Assembly (NCBI GenBank): GCA_022821965.1
Contig: JAJECN010000002.1
Location: 124,001-188,000 of the forward strand
Source of the DNA: Candidatus Poribacteria bacterium
GTDB lineage: Bacteria; Poribacteria; WGA-4E; WGA-3G
DNA length: 64,000 nt
Reading direction: 5' to 3'
Every line of letters begins with the position of its first letter. The first letter of the stretch is position 1. Below the pieces are notes generated by a model. That model was given only the letters and a program-made list of their open reading frames with translations, searched no databases and was not told where the DNA came from. This document shows, piece after piece, positions 7,956 through 16,522 of this stretch. A program made the position numbers and the translations under genes.

Positions 7956-9122
7956 TTACTCAAAGCGTACCAATTTACCATCTTTGACAATCAAAACTTT
8001 CTCATCGTAAACCGCGTCCCCGTTAGCATCGAAAGAGAATTTACCTAAAATTGTGTCAAAATCTCTGATACTTGCGAGCGCGTCTCGAACCGCGGTAGGA
8101 TCGGTTGAGTGTGCATTCGCAATCGCCTCTGCGAGAATATGAAGTGTCGCATACGAACGCGCTGAGTAGTTGCTTGGTTCTATGCCGAATTTGGTACTAT
8201 GATTTTCCACAAAGGCTTTATTCCCCGGTGTATCAACAGCAGTCCCCCACCCTACAAAAGTTATTGCGCCTTCAGCAGCTGCACCTGCGGCCTGCACATC
8301 TGCAGCAGTCAATGTCCGCACGATAAAGGGCGCAGATATACCGAGTTCATGCCCTTGCATGAGGATCCCAGGCTTTTCCGGCGATAGAGATGAAACAAAA
8401 ATAACATCGGGATTCAGGGTCTGGATTCGGGTTAATTGTTCAGAAAAGTCGGTATCCCCACCTTGGAAGGTTTCAGTAATTATCACCTCAACGCCTTTCG
8501 CAGCAAGAACTTCCTGCACGGACGCGTCTCCATCGGTGGAAAAAAGATCGGTTTCATCATATAGTGTAGCGACGCGTTGATAATCGAGTTTTGTCTGTGT
8601 GACTTCAATGCCTCTGGGGATAAGTATATCTGTAGTGAGCGCGACGCGAAAAACGTAATCTCCGATAGCACTGAGACCGCGGGCGGCGGAGGTCGGACTA
8701 ATTGCCACGATCTGATTTTCTTGTGCGATTGGAAAAGCTTCCTCGGTCTGACTTGAGGTAGCAGGTCCGAGGATAACAGATACCCCATCTTGGTGAATCA
8801 GTTCATTGAAGGCTTCAACCGCTCCTGCTACAGTACTCTGACCATCTTTAATGATAAACTTGAACTGTGCACCGTTGGGTCGCGCATTGTTAATTTCGTT
8901 GAGTGCCAATTCAAAGCCCAGCTGTATTGGCTTACCAAATGAATCGGTAAGTCGTCCTGTCAAAGGTAAAACAACACCGATGGAAATTTCTTCATCGGTT
9001 TCCGCTATTTGAGATGTGGTAGGTTGGACAATTTGGGAAACTCGCTCACACGCGGAGAATCCGACAATTAGTACAGTGATTACAAATAGAAATGCGAAGA
9101 GTGTGAATGTTTTAGTATTCAT
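7956..9122 (-). CDS. Branched-chain-amino-acid-type solute-binding lipoprotein (copy 1)
   Basis: A 388-residue periplasmic-binding protein of the Leu/Ile/Val (Peripla_BP_6) type. The start is set at 9122, where MNTKTFTLF opens a lipoprotein signal peptide with lipobox VGFSAC; AGGA sits upstream. A longer in-frame start (9239) would bury the signal peptide. Typical family segments are IGVVLPLTG, SVILGPATSSQ and VAISPTSAARG. It should bind a small ligand such as an amino acid or amide outside the membrane. No permease or ATPase gene is adjacent. A close paralogue lies directly upstream. Confidence 0.9.
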   Translation of the reverse strand: MNTKTFTLFAFLFVITVLIVGFSACERVSQIVQPTTSQIAETDEEISIGVVLPLTGRLTDSFGKPIQLGFELALNEINNARPNGAQFKFIIKDGQSTVAGAVEAFNELIHQDGVSVILGPATSSQTEEAFPIAQENQIVAISPTSAARGLSAIGDYVFRVALTTDILIPRGIEVTQTKLDYQRVATLYDETDLFSTDGDASVQEVLAAKGVEVIITETFQGGDTDFSEQLTRIQTLNPDVIFVSSLSPEKPGILMQGHELGISAPFIVRTLTAADVQAAGAAAEGAITFVGWGTAVDTPGNKAFVENHSTKFGIEPSNYSARSYATLHILAEAIANAHSTDPTAVRDALASIRDFDTILGKFSFDANGDAVYDEKVLIVKDGKLVRFE

Positions 9123-9247
9123 AATAAAGTTCCTATCAGATTTTAGATATGCAGCCCTCGTTTTCCACGCAGAGGTGTTGATGCACATGGGGTTTTGTAG
9201 GGCAAACTTCTGTCTTGCGTTCTCAGGTACACAACCCAACCTGCGCG

Positions 9248-9267
9248 CTTAAGTCGAACTCACGTTA
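9248..9267. repeat. 20-bp dispersed repeat, copy A
   Basis: CTTAAGTCGAACTCACGTTA here matches 42798-42817 at 19 of 20 positions. Both copies lie 30-50 nt past the stop codon of a minus-strand gene. Confidence 0.5.
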
Positions 9268-9313
9268 GATGATTATACTTTATGTCAACCAGAAAGTCAA
9301 CCTATTATCATGG

Positions 9314-10480
9314 CTACTGAAGGAGGAGCAATTCGCCGTCTTTGACAACCAGAACCTTCGGGTCGTAGACTGCGTCCCCGTTAGCATCAAAAGAGAATTT
9401 ACCTAAAATTGTGTCAAAATCTCTGATACTTGCGAGTGCTTCTCGAATCGCTGCAGAATCGGTTGAGTGTGCCCTTTTGATCGCCTCCGCGAGAATATGA
9501 AATGCGGCATACGCGCGCGCCGCGAAGTTGCTGGGTGCCATGCCGAATTGGGTGGTATAATTCTCTACAAACGCTTGATTTTGTGGCGTATCAACAGCGG
9601 CACCCCACCCTACAAAAGTCATCGCGCTCTCGGCGGCTGCGCCTGCGGCTTGCACGTCTGCTCCAGTTAATGTTCGCACGATGAACGGAGCGGATATGCC
9701 GAGTGCGTGCCCTTGGATGAGTATGTCAGGCTTTTCTGAGGGTTGAGATGAAACAAAGATAACATCAGGGTCCAATGCTTGGATTCGGGTTAACTGTTCG
9801 GAAAAGTCGGTATCCCCACCTTGGAAGGTTTCAGTGGCGACCACTTCAATACCGCGCGCCTTGAGGACCTCCCGCACTGCTGCGTCGCTATCGGTGGAGA
9901 AAAGATCGGTTTCATCATATAGTGTAGCGACGCGTTGATAACCGAGTTTTGTCTGTGTGACTTCAATGCCCCTGGGGATAAGTATATCTGTCGTCAGCGC
10001 GACGCGAAAGACAAAATCTCCGATCGCGCTGAGACCACGGGCAGCGGAGGTCGGACTTATTGCGACCACCTCATTTTCTTGTGCGATCGGAAAAACTTCC
10101 TTCGTTTGAGTTGAAGTAGCAGGTCCAAGAATAACGGACACCCCGTCTTGGTAGATTAGTTTATTGAAAGCTGAGACTGCGCCTTCTATAGTGCTTTGAT
10201 CGTCTGCGATGATAAGTTTGAGTTCCATACTATGAGGGTGGGCGGCGTTAATTTCGCTGAGTGCCAACTCAAAACTTTGCAGGAGTGGGCTACCAGACGT
10301 GTAACTGAACCGACCCGTGAACGGTAAAACGACACCGATAGAAATATCTTCACCGACTTCCTTCATCTGAGGTGTGGCAGGTTTGATAATCTGGGAAACT
10401 CGCTCACACGCGGAAAATCCGACAATTAGGGCAACGATCGCGAATAGAAATATGAATCGTATGAATTTTTTCGTATTCAT
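9314..10480 (-). CDS. Branched-chain-amino-acid-type solute-binding lipoprotein (copy 2)
   Basis: A 388-residue paralogue of the next gene downstream, with long identical stretches (for example LFSTD, TETFQGGDTDFSEQL, SIRDFDTILGKFSFDANGD). Lipoprotein signal MNTKKF...VGFSAC; SD AAAGGAG five bases before the ATG. Differences concentrate in the N-terminal lobe (for example the FTGRFSYTSGSP region), where ligand contacts lie, so the two copies may differ in specificity. It is the first gene of a probable three-gene transcript with copy 1 and the methyltransferase. No transporter partner is visible. Confidence 0.9.
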   Translation of the reverse strand: MNTKKFIRFIFLFAIVALIVGFSACERVSQIIKPATPQMKEVGEDISIGVVLPFTGRFSYTSGSPLLQSFELALSEINAAHPHSMELKLIIADDQSTIEGAVSAFNKLIYQDGVSVILGPATSTQTKEVFPIAQENEVVAISPTSAARGLSAIGDFVFRVALTTDILIPRGIEVTQTKLGYQRVATLYDETDLFSTDSDAAVREVLKARGIEVVATETFQGGDTDFSEQLTRIQALDPDVIFVSSQPSEKPDILIQGHALGISAPFIVRTLTGADVQAAGAAAESAMTFVGWGAAVDTPQNQAFVENYTTQFGMAPSNFAARAYAAFHILAEAIKRAHSTDSAAIREALASIRDFDTILGKFSFDANGDAVYDPKVLVVKDGELLLLQ

Positions 10481-10631
10481 GAAACTCCTTTAATAGCATA
10501 CGAAATGTAGGCTTTCGTCTGTTGACAGCACGCGAAGTGCTTATTATTTCTACCTTCTAATTATATCATTTTCGCGCCGAGAATCAAGTTAAAATATCCC
10601 CATGTACTCATGTACTTTTGAAAATGTAAGC

Positions 10632-10660
10632 TTGATATTACAAAATATCTGTGATATAAT
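10632..10660 (+). promoter_or_regulatory. Housekeeping promoter of the FRG-TPR gene
   Basis: TTGATA (10632-10637), 17-bp spacer, TATAAT (10655-10660). Transcription would start near 10667, about 100 nt before the ATG at 10771 and 220 nt before the GTG at 10885. Confidence 0.7.
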
Positions 10661-10690
10661 TCGATTACCAGTTTAGGATGGTACTGCTGC

Positions 10691-10759
10691 GAAACGGCAC
10701 CCCAATTCCGTTTCTGCCACCCTCCCACCGTAGTAGGGGGATAAAACAACTGGAATTGG
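10691..10759 (+). promoter_or_regulatory. Leader with two mutually exclusive hairpins
   Basis: GAAACGG (10691-10697) can pair with CCGTTTC (10708-10714). CCAATTCC (10702-10709) can pair with GGAATTGG (10752-10759). The two pairings share bases 10708-10709 and overlap in the loop, so only one can form. This is the layout of an attenuator or switch, but no known riboswitch class is recognised. Confidence 0.45.
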
Positions 10760-10884
10760 AAAATCCACCTATGAATGACCAGTATCAATATGTTGGAGAG
10801 CATCTTACACGTAATATAGTGTAGGAACTTATTATAGAACTATTCACAGGAAAAATTGCTGAAAAGCAGGAAATCATCAAGGCC

Positions 10885-12573
10885 GTGGATAAAGTCCACC
10901 GTGACCGTGGTGGAAAACCTACAAAGCTTAAGGTCCATCCTGTTGGGCAAACCCTACGTCACATGAAGATAGCCGGACTTGCAGAAAACCCTGAACGTGG
11001 TTTTTGGCGTATTCTTTCTGAGGAAGTGTCTCAAGCGGAAGCGTCGGAAGAAACGTCTCAGTCAGAAGAATCCAACAAAATTAAAACGCTGGCTGAGTTT
11101 ATGACATGGGCAAAGAAATTTGATGGCGGAGCTCACGTTTTTCGCGGAGTACCAAATGAAGCATATGGGATACAAGCATCGGCTTATCGGCGTCCGGAGG
11201 AAGAACAAAGAAGTTTTGAGAAATTCCTCTATATCAATAGGGATTTAATCAGAGAAGCTCGCCTTCGAGGATACGATCAGAAGGATGGACGGGAACTGAA
11301 GCCATTAGAAATACTTGCTGATCTTCAGCATTTTGAAGCAGCTACCTGTCTGATAGATTTTACCTACAGTGCCCAAATCGCGCTCTTTTTTTCCTGTCAA
11401 CCAACCTCCAAAGAACCTCTAAACGGTCAAGTCTTTGCGGTGCATAAACAACCTCCGAAGTTTAAAGAGATTACACCAGACTTGCTAAAAGAAGATATTG
11501 ATGAGTTTCTCAAAGATGATAAGGAGGCTCAGCTGTATTATTGGCAACCTCGGCACCAGAACCACCGTATTATTGCACAGCAATCTGTTTTTGTATTTGG
11601 AAATTATGAGTTGAAGCCCGATGACGAATGCATTATCGCAGGAGATAGAAAAGAAGATATCCTGAAGGAACTTCAAAACGTATCAGGAATCACTGAAGAC
11701 AGACTGTTCCCCGATTTTGAAGGCTTCGCGCGTGTACGTGGGGTAACGGCACCATACACGGAGCGCACTCCCTTTGATTATAAGACTCGTGGGTATTCGG
11801 CGTATGAAAGAGGGGACTATAAGGATGCTATAGCGGATTATGATATAGCCATTGATAAGGACCGCAATGATGCCGAGAGCTACTACTTCCGAGGGCTTGC
11901 CCAACACTCACTCGAAGAGTGGGGGAAAGCCATCGTTGATTTCGACCATGCGCTTCGCCTGGATTCAGAGCATAAGGATACCTATTATTTTCGTGGACAG
12001 ACAAAATTTCAATTAGATCAATATGAGGAAGCCATCGACGATTTTAATAGTGTAATTCGCCTGGATTTAAAGAATAAGTATACTAAGTATGCCTATTTTA
12101 CGCGTGGGCTTGCGAAATACGACTTGGAACGATATGACGAAGCCATCGTTGATTTCGACCATGTAATTCACCTGGATTCAGAGTATAAGAATGCCTATTA
12201 TTGGCGTGCGCGTGCGAAATACGACTTGGAACGATATGACGAAGCCATTGTCGACTTTGATGAAGCGATTCGCAGAAGCCTTGAGGGAAGAGGAGTTTAT
12301 TATTGGCGTGGTCTTTCAAAGAAGCGATTAAAGCAGTATCCTGCCGCCATTGCTGATTTTGACAGAGCAATCCGTTTGGAACCTACTCATGCCTATTCAC
12401 ACTATCATCGCGGAGGCGCAAAGTTTGAGCTTGAGCGCTTTGCCGAGGCACAAATAGACCTTAAAGAGGCATTATCACTAGCTAAACAGAGTGACGATGA
12501 TGCACTAATAGGTTGGATTTTGAATCTACGTAAAAAAGTGCCCGAAAGTAGTGAATCTGACATTCCCTTTTGA
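10885..12573 (+). CDS. FRG-domain and TPR-repeat protein (5' end interrupted by amber codon)
   Basis: A 562-residue protein. Residues ~68-290 form an FRG domain (HVFRGVPNEAYGIQAS, LADLQHFEAATCLIDFT, QVFAVHK). Residues ~302-545 hold seven TPR repeats of the pattern YYxRGxAKxxLxxYxEAIxDFxxAIxLx. FRG domains occur in proteins of mobile and defence islands and their activity is not established. In the same frame an ATG at 10771 opens MNDQYQYVGEHLTRNIV, hits TAG at 10822, then continues ELIIELFTGKIAEKQEII into this frame, so the true N-terminus was probably at 10771. The GTG at 10885 is the first usable start after the stop and has only a distant AGGA. Confidence 0.8.
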   Translation: MDKVHRDRGGKPTKLKVHPVGQTLRHMKIAGLAENPERGFWRILSEEVSQAEASEETSQSEESNKIKTLAEFMTWAKKFDGGAHVFRGVPNEAYGIQASAYRRPEEEQRSFEKFLYINRDLIREARLRGYDQKDGRELKPLEILADLQHFEAATCLIDFTYSAQIALFFSCQPTSKEPLNGQVFAVHKQPPKFKEITPDLLKEDIDEFLKDDKEAQLYYWQPRHQNHRIIAQQSVFVFGNYELKPDDECIIAGDRKEDILKELQNVSGITEDRLFPDFEGFARVRGVTAPYTERTPFDYKTRGYSAYERGDYKDAIADYDIAIDKDRNDAESYYFRGLAQHSLEEWGKAIVDFDHALRLDSEHKDTYYFRGQTKFQLDQYEEAIDDFNSVIRLDLKNKYTKYAYFTRGLAKYDLERYDEAIVDFDHVIHLDSEYKNAYYWRARAKYDLERYDEAIVDFDEAIRRSLEGRGVYYWRGLSKKRLKQYPAAIADFDRAIRLEPTHAYSHYHRGGAKFELERFAEAQIDLKEALSLAKQSDDDALIGWILNLRKKVPESSESDIPF

Positions 12574-12622
12574 CAGAAAATAACTGTACTGCCATCAGAA
12601 ATTTAGGTCGCTGTCTACACTA

Positions 12623-12645
12623 AGAGTGTGATACAATAACACTCT
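12623..12645 (+). terminator. Hairpin after FRG-TPR gene
   Basis: AGAGTG (12623-12628) and CACTCT (12640-12645) lie 50 nt past the stop. There is no T tract, so termination is only possible. Confidence 0.35.
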
Positions 12646-12698
12646 CACTGAAAGGTGTATCCGGTAGAGAACCATCCTTTCTCTGATTGGGAGAGTTT

Positions 12699-12790
12699 GA
12701 TATTAGGCTGCCTGTAATATCAAGCAGATAACAATGTCTCAACATTGTGGATTGGCAGATGACGAAAATCCGCGTTATCCGCGTCATCTG
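12699..12790. repeat. Cluster of three inverted repeats in intergenic DNA
   Basis: The 615-nt gap 12574-13187 has no convincing gene. It contains GATATTA/TAATATC (12699-12705, 12715-12721), ACAATG/CATTGT (12731-12736, 12743-12748) and CAGATGACG/CGTCATCTG (12756-12764, 12782-12790). The last pair encloses ATCCGCGTTATCCG, a wording seen in widespread bacterial intergenic repeats. Confidence 0.55.
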
Positions 12791-12828
12791 TGTAATCCGT
12801 GATTCAGATAATTTGCGCGCCGCACAAC

Positions 12829-12909
12829 CTAACAGGTTATGCTACGGAAGATGGCACAGTCTAACAGGAAACCATGCTACGAGAAGTACAGCCTAACAGG
12901 TTATACTAC
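12829..12909. repeat. Degenerate 32-bp tandem repeat, three units
   Basis: CTAACAGG recurs at 12829, 12861 and 12893, exactly 32 bp apart, each followed by a variant of TTATGCTACG. The first and third copies form a small palindrome (AACCT-AAC-AGGTT type). Confidence 0.6.
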
Positions 12910-12970
12910 ATAAATCCTGCTTCTGACAATCCACCGCCAAAATATTTATACGCCCATTACTCACTTGCAT

Positions 12971-13102
12971 CAGGGCCATTCAATTTTAAGAAATTATTGG
13001 ATTTCACGTCTTTTTTCAAGGATCCGGTTCGGTTAGGAAACCGAACCTACCGGGCCTGGTGGGTGAAAATTCGAGCGAAAAATGGACAATTGAATGACCC
13101 TG
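12971..13102. mobile_element. 132-bp MITE with 10-bp target-site duplication
   Basis: Terminal inverted repeats CAGGGCCATTCAATT (12971-12985) and AATTGAATGACCCTG (13088-13102) match at 14 of 15. Both sides are flanked by the identical decamer TCACTTGCAT (12961-12970 and 13103-13112). Inside is a palindrome GTTCGGTT-AGGA-AACCGAAC (13027-13046). There is no transposase, so it must have been moved in trans. Ends beginning CAGGG and a duplication of 8-10 bp would suit an ISAs1-type element, but that assignment is inference. Confidence 0.8.
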
Positions 13103-13121
13103 TCACTTGCATCCTCTGTGC

Positions 13122-13150
13122 TTGACCGATTTTCTGTTATCGGGTATATT
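13122..13150 (+). promoter_or_regulatory. Promoter of the Gfo/Idh/MocA-dehydratase operon
   Basis: TTGACC (13122-13127), 17 bp, TATATT (13145-13150); start expected near 13157. The -35 box lies 10 bp beyond the MITE target duplication. Confidence 0.65.
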
Positions 13151-13187
13151 ATGGTAAACTTAATCGTTAACATATCAAAGAAGGTGT

Positions 13188-14189
13188 ATGACAATCGAAA
13201 CGAAATCGCCTGTTCGCTGGGGAATCCTCAGCACAGCAAATATTGCCACAAAGGTCGCTCGTGCAATCCATCTCGCTCGGAACGCTGACTTAATTGCGGT
13301 TGCGAGTCGGACTGAAGAACGTGCTACTGCGTGGGGACAAGAGCATAATGTCCCTACGACCTATGGCACCTACGACGCGCTTCTCGCTGATGATTCACTT
13401 GATGCCATCTATATCCCCTTACCACCCTCCCTCCACGCTGAATGGACAATCAAGGCAGCGGAACACGGTAAGCATGTCCTTTGCGAGAAGCCGCTCGCCG
13501 CAAATGCTGATGAAGCCACCGCTATGGTAGATGCCTGTCGTCAAAACGGTGTGCAGCTCATGGACGGTGTTATGTGGGTGCATCATGAACGTACCCCAGC
13601 AATGAAGCGGAAGATAACGGATGGGACCCTTGGACAACTCCGCCGAGTGACGGCTGCGTTCACCTTCAATTGGGACACAATCCCAGTCGGCAATATCCGA
13701 GCAATGAAAGAATTCGCGGGTGGAAGCCTCGGAGATTTAGGCTATTACTGTGTCCGCGCGATTCTCTGGGCATTCGAGCAGATGCCGACACAGGTCTTCG
13801 CGACAGCGCGTTACGAAGTAGGAGTGGACTTTAATCTCGCTGGCATCCTCTGGTTTGAAGATGAACGCATTGCTACCTTGGATTGTGGGTTTGACACAGG
13901 GCTTCGGAAGTGGTTTGAGGTTGCTGGTACGCGCGCCTCAATCGTCTGTGATGATTTCACAGTCCCTACCGCCGAAGATACTGCTCGATTCTGGGTTCAC
14001 GGAGCAGACGGCAACGAGCGAAATGACGTTGAAGGCTGTATTCAGGAGGTTAGGATGATTGAACGATTCTCTGAGATTGTGCACTCTGGGAACCTTGAAG
14101 AAAAATGGTCCGAAGTAGCAGTAAACACAATGCGCATCTGTGACGCGCTCCTTGAATCGGATCGACGTAAAGAAATCATCAAATTGTAA
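13188..14189 (+). CDS. Gfo/Idh/MocA family NAD(P)-dependent oxidoreductase
   Basis: A 333-residue protein with an N-terminal Rossmann fold (RWGILSTANIATKVARAI), the family EKP motif (HVLCEKPLAANADEA, about residue 90-105) and a C-terminal substrate domain. These enzymes oxidise or reduce sugars, inositols or their derivatives with NAD(P). The ATG at 13188 follows GAAGGTG. It is 45 nt upstream of an enolase-superfamily dehydratase on the same strand, which suggests oxidation of a sugar to the acid followed by dehydration. The exact sugar is unknown. Confidence 0.9.
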   Translation: MTIETKSPVRWGILSTANIATKVARAIHLARNADLIAVASRTEERATAWGQEHNVPTTYGTYDALLADDSLDAIYIPLPPSLHAEWTIKAAEHGKHVLCEKPLAANADEATAMVDACRQNGVQLMDGVMWVHHERTPAMKRKITDGTLGQLRRVTAAFTFNWDTIPVGNIRAMKEFAGGSLGDLGYYCVRAILWAFEQMPTQVFATARYEVGVDFNLAGILWFEDERIATLDCGFDTGLRKWFEVAGTRASIVCDDFTVPTAEDTARFWVHGADGNERNDVEGCIQEVRMIERFSEIVHSGNLEEKWSEVAVNTMRICDALLESDRRKEIIKL

Positions 14190-14234
14190 TGGTGGTAAAC
14201 AGGAAATTGCTTCTACAGAACGGAAAGGATTGCT

Positions 14235-15422
14235 ATGAAAATTACAAATATTGAAACGTTTATTGTGGATGCGGGGTGGCGCCCTTGGACCTTTGTGAAG
14301 GTGGAAACAGACGAAGGCATCACCGGCTACGGCGAATGTAGCGATGGCAGAAACCCTAACGGTGTGGTAGGAACTATCAAAGACTTCACCGCCCTGTTAA
14401 TTGGACGAGATCCACGCCCCTATGAGATGCGGTTCTGGGACATGATTCGCGGTTCTCGGCAAAGCCCTGGCGGTATCGCGGCGAAAGCGATCGCAGGCAT
14501 CGAATGCGCGCTGGTAGATATTAAGGCGAAGGCATTGGGAATCTCTGTTGTTGAGTTGTTCGGGGGACCGACCCGTGATGATGTACGGGTCTATTGGTCG
14601 CACTGTGGTTCTTCCCGGGCACGCAATTATGAACTGATTGGCGTACCCCCCTTAAAAAGCATGGATGACATCGCTGCATTAGGGCGTGAGGTCGTTGAAA
14701 GAGGTTTCACCGCCCTCAAAACTAATGTTATCTTTCCCGGCGATCAAGCTTCTGTCCACTTCGGTGGCTTTGGCGGTGGACCCGGTACGACCGACGGAAA
14801 TGTAACGCCTCAAGTTCTACGACACATCGAAACCTTAATCGGCACTTTCAGAGAAGCAGTGGGACCCGATGTCGGTATTAACCTCGATCTGAATTTCAAC
14901 TTCAAACCGGAGGCGTGCATGCGTATCGCCAAAGTCCTTGAGCAGTTCGATATGCTGTGGTTGGAGATTGATATGTACGACCACGAGGCTATCCGTCAAA
15001 TTAAGGATTCTACAACGACGAAGATCTGCACCGGCGAAAACCTCTATTACATGCGAGAATACCTCCCCTATTTTGAATGCCGCGCCGCCGATGTGTTCAT
15101 GATAGATGTACCGTGGAACGGATTCGCACCCTCAAAGAAGATTGGTGACTTGGCGAACGTGTTCCAACTCAACGTTGCGCCGCACAATTACTATAGCCAC
15201 CTTGCTACCTATATAAGCGCAAGTCTCTGCGCGGTCCTGCCTAATGTACGAATCATGGAGATCGATATTGATGATGTCCCTTGGAAGGATGACTTAACAA
15301 CGCATATCCCAGATATTACGGATGGCTACATGAAAATCCCGACGCGTCCGGGGTGGGGCACCGAACTCAACGAAGAGGTTGCCAAAGCACACCCCTGGCC
15401 TGATCGGAGAGGCGAGTGGTAA
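14235..15422 (+). CDS. Enolase-superfamily sugar-acid dehydratase
   Basis: A 395-residue mandelate racemase/muconate lactonizing enzyme family member. The capping domain (MKITNIETFIVDAG) is followed by a barrel with KTNV (about residue 161), metal ligands LDLNFNF, WLEIDMYD and TGENLYY, and a catalytic His in VAPHNYYSH. Its length and the GENLYY/APHN pattern resemble galactonate-type dehydratases, but the substrate needs testing. SD GGAAAGGA before the ATG. It is co-transcribed with the upstream Gfo/Idh/MocA gene; two further Gfo/Idh/MocA genes face it on the other strand. Confidence 0.88.
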   Translation: MKITNIETFIVDAGWRPWTFVKVETDEGITGYGECSDGRNPNGVVGTIKDFTALLIGRDPRPYEMRFWDMIRGSRQSPGGIAAKAIAGIECALVDIKAKALGISVVELFGGPTRDDVRVYWSHCGSSRARNYELIGVPPLKSMDDIAALGREVVERGFTALKTNVIFPGDQASVHFGGFGGGPGTTDGNVTPQVLRHIETLIGTFREAVGPDVGINLDLNFNFKPEACMRIAKVLEQFDMLWLEIDMYDHEAIRQIKDSTTTKICTGENLYYMREYLPYFECRAADVFMIDVPWNGFAPSKKIGDLANVFQLNVAPHNYYSHLATYISASLCAVLPNVRIMEIDIDDVPWKDDLTTHIPDITDGYMKIPTRPGWGTELNEEVAKAHPWPDRRGEW

Positions 15423-15444
15423 ATAGCGGAACTGGGACGTGATG

Positions 15445-16509
15445 TTATTGCAAGATAGCCACATCATCCGCGCTATGGACGGGATGGGGGTTCAGATCGT
15501 AGTCGCCATCCAGTGAAATGTCGTCAAGCATGACGACCTCTCCTGATGTGGCGGACTGGTGCATGGCAAATACCGTTTGGACGACGTGCAAGTTGCTACG
15601 TCCATGTGTGATAGGCGTTTCTCCGGTGCGCAGGCACTCCTGAAAGTGAACCATCACATTACCGAAAGCATCAGGAAACCACGTTCCCTCTATCGACGGC
15701 TTAATTTCACGTGTCTCCGGTTCTGTGAGGTGAACGGTCATATCATCACTATTCCCGTAGATCGCTCCTTTCGTGCCTTGGATACGAATCTCTTCGTGCG
15801 GGTGTTGCAAGTTGCGTCCGGAATCGACGAGAAACGCCCAGTTACACGAAAGCAATCCTTGTATACCACTACGGCTTTTGAAGAGGGCGGTAGATACAGT
15901 TTCTCCGTCCTCAATGGACCTATTATGTCCGTGTGCTTGGCAATAAACACTCTCATACTCGCCGAACCATTTATAGACAAGCCCGACGTGATGCACTTGC
16001 ATCGCTGGAATCAAGTGGCGTTCGGGGAACTCAGTGTAAAACCCGTTGCAGGTTATTGAGACGTGATAGATTTCGCCGAGGTGTTCAGCGTTGATATAAG
16101 GTTCAATAGCGAGGAAACCGGGAACGAAACAGGAATTTTGGTTTACCATGAGTTGCACATTGTGTCGCTCACAGGTCTCTACCATTTCAACGGCTTGTTG
16201 CATCGACATTGAGAACGGTTTCTGGCAGAGGATATGCTTGCCAGCCGCAGCTGCAGCTTTGACGATAGGGGAACGGATCCACGGTTGCACTGCCATGTCA
16301 ATCACGTCAACATCGGCATCGGCAATTAAGTCCACAATACGGGTATATCGCTTATCAATGTTAAACTTATCGCCAACCTCGTTAAGGCGTGCCGCATCTT
16401 TGTCACAGATCGCAGCGATGTGTAACCCCTGGCGTTGATAACCGAGTAGGTGCTGCTGTCCAATCCCCAATCCAATTAAACCGATACCGAATTCCCGCTT
16501 ATTTGTCAT
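15445..16509 (-). CDS. Gfo/Idh/MocA family oxidoreductase
   Basis: A 354-residue protein. Rossmann segment GIGLIGLGIGQQHLLGYQ, family motif ILCQKPFSMSMQQA (Q in place of the usual E in EKP), and substrate-domain segment VHHVGLVYKWFGEYES. Likely an NAD(P)-dependent sugar or cyclitol dehydrogenase. The start codon at 16509 has a weak SD. It is convergent with the dehydratase gene (22 nt apart) and probably co-transcribed with the Gfo/Idh/MocA gene at 16608-17864. Confidence 0.9.
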   Translation of the reverse strand: MTNKREFGIGLIGLGIGQQHLLGYQRQGLHIAAICDKDAARLNEVGDKFNIDKRYTRIVDLIADADVDVIDMAVQPWIRSPIVKAAAAAGKHILCQKPFSMSMQQAVEMVETCERHNVQLMVNQNSCFVPGFLAIEPYINAEHLGEIYHVSITCNGFYTEFPERHLIPAMQVHHVGLVYKWFGEYESVYCQAHGHNRSIEDGETVSTALFKSRSGIQGLLSCNWAFLVDSGRNLQHPHEEIRIQGTKGAIYGNSDDMTVHLTEPETREIKPSIEGTWFPDAFGNVMVHFQECLRTGETPITHGRSNLHVVQTVFAMHQSATSGEVVMLDDISLDGDYDLNPHPVHSADDVAILQ

Positions 16510-16522
16510 TATGTCAATTGCT

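Noticed and set aside
7691-7990. Minus-strand ORF overlapping the methyltransferase start
   Set aside because: Wrong frame for motifs I and IV; a shadow of the methyltransferase gene and the intergenic region.
10561-10803. 80-codon minus-strand ORF
   Set aside because: It is antisense to the promoter, leader and hairpins of the FRG-TPR gene; no start signal or recognisable motif.
10822-10824. TAG as pyrrolysine or programmed recoding
   Set aside because: No pylT/pylS, no known recoding signal; a nonsense mutation or sequence error is simpler.
12829-12909. Possible CRISPR array (32-bp period)
   Set aside because: Only three degenerate units, conserved over 8-10 bases, without unique spacers or cas genes.
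12874-13125. 83-codon plus-strand ORF
   Set aside because: It runs through the 32-bp repeat and the MITE; composition is repeat-driven and there is no SD.
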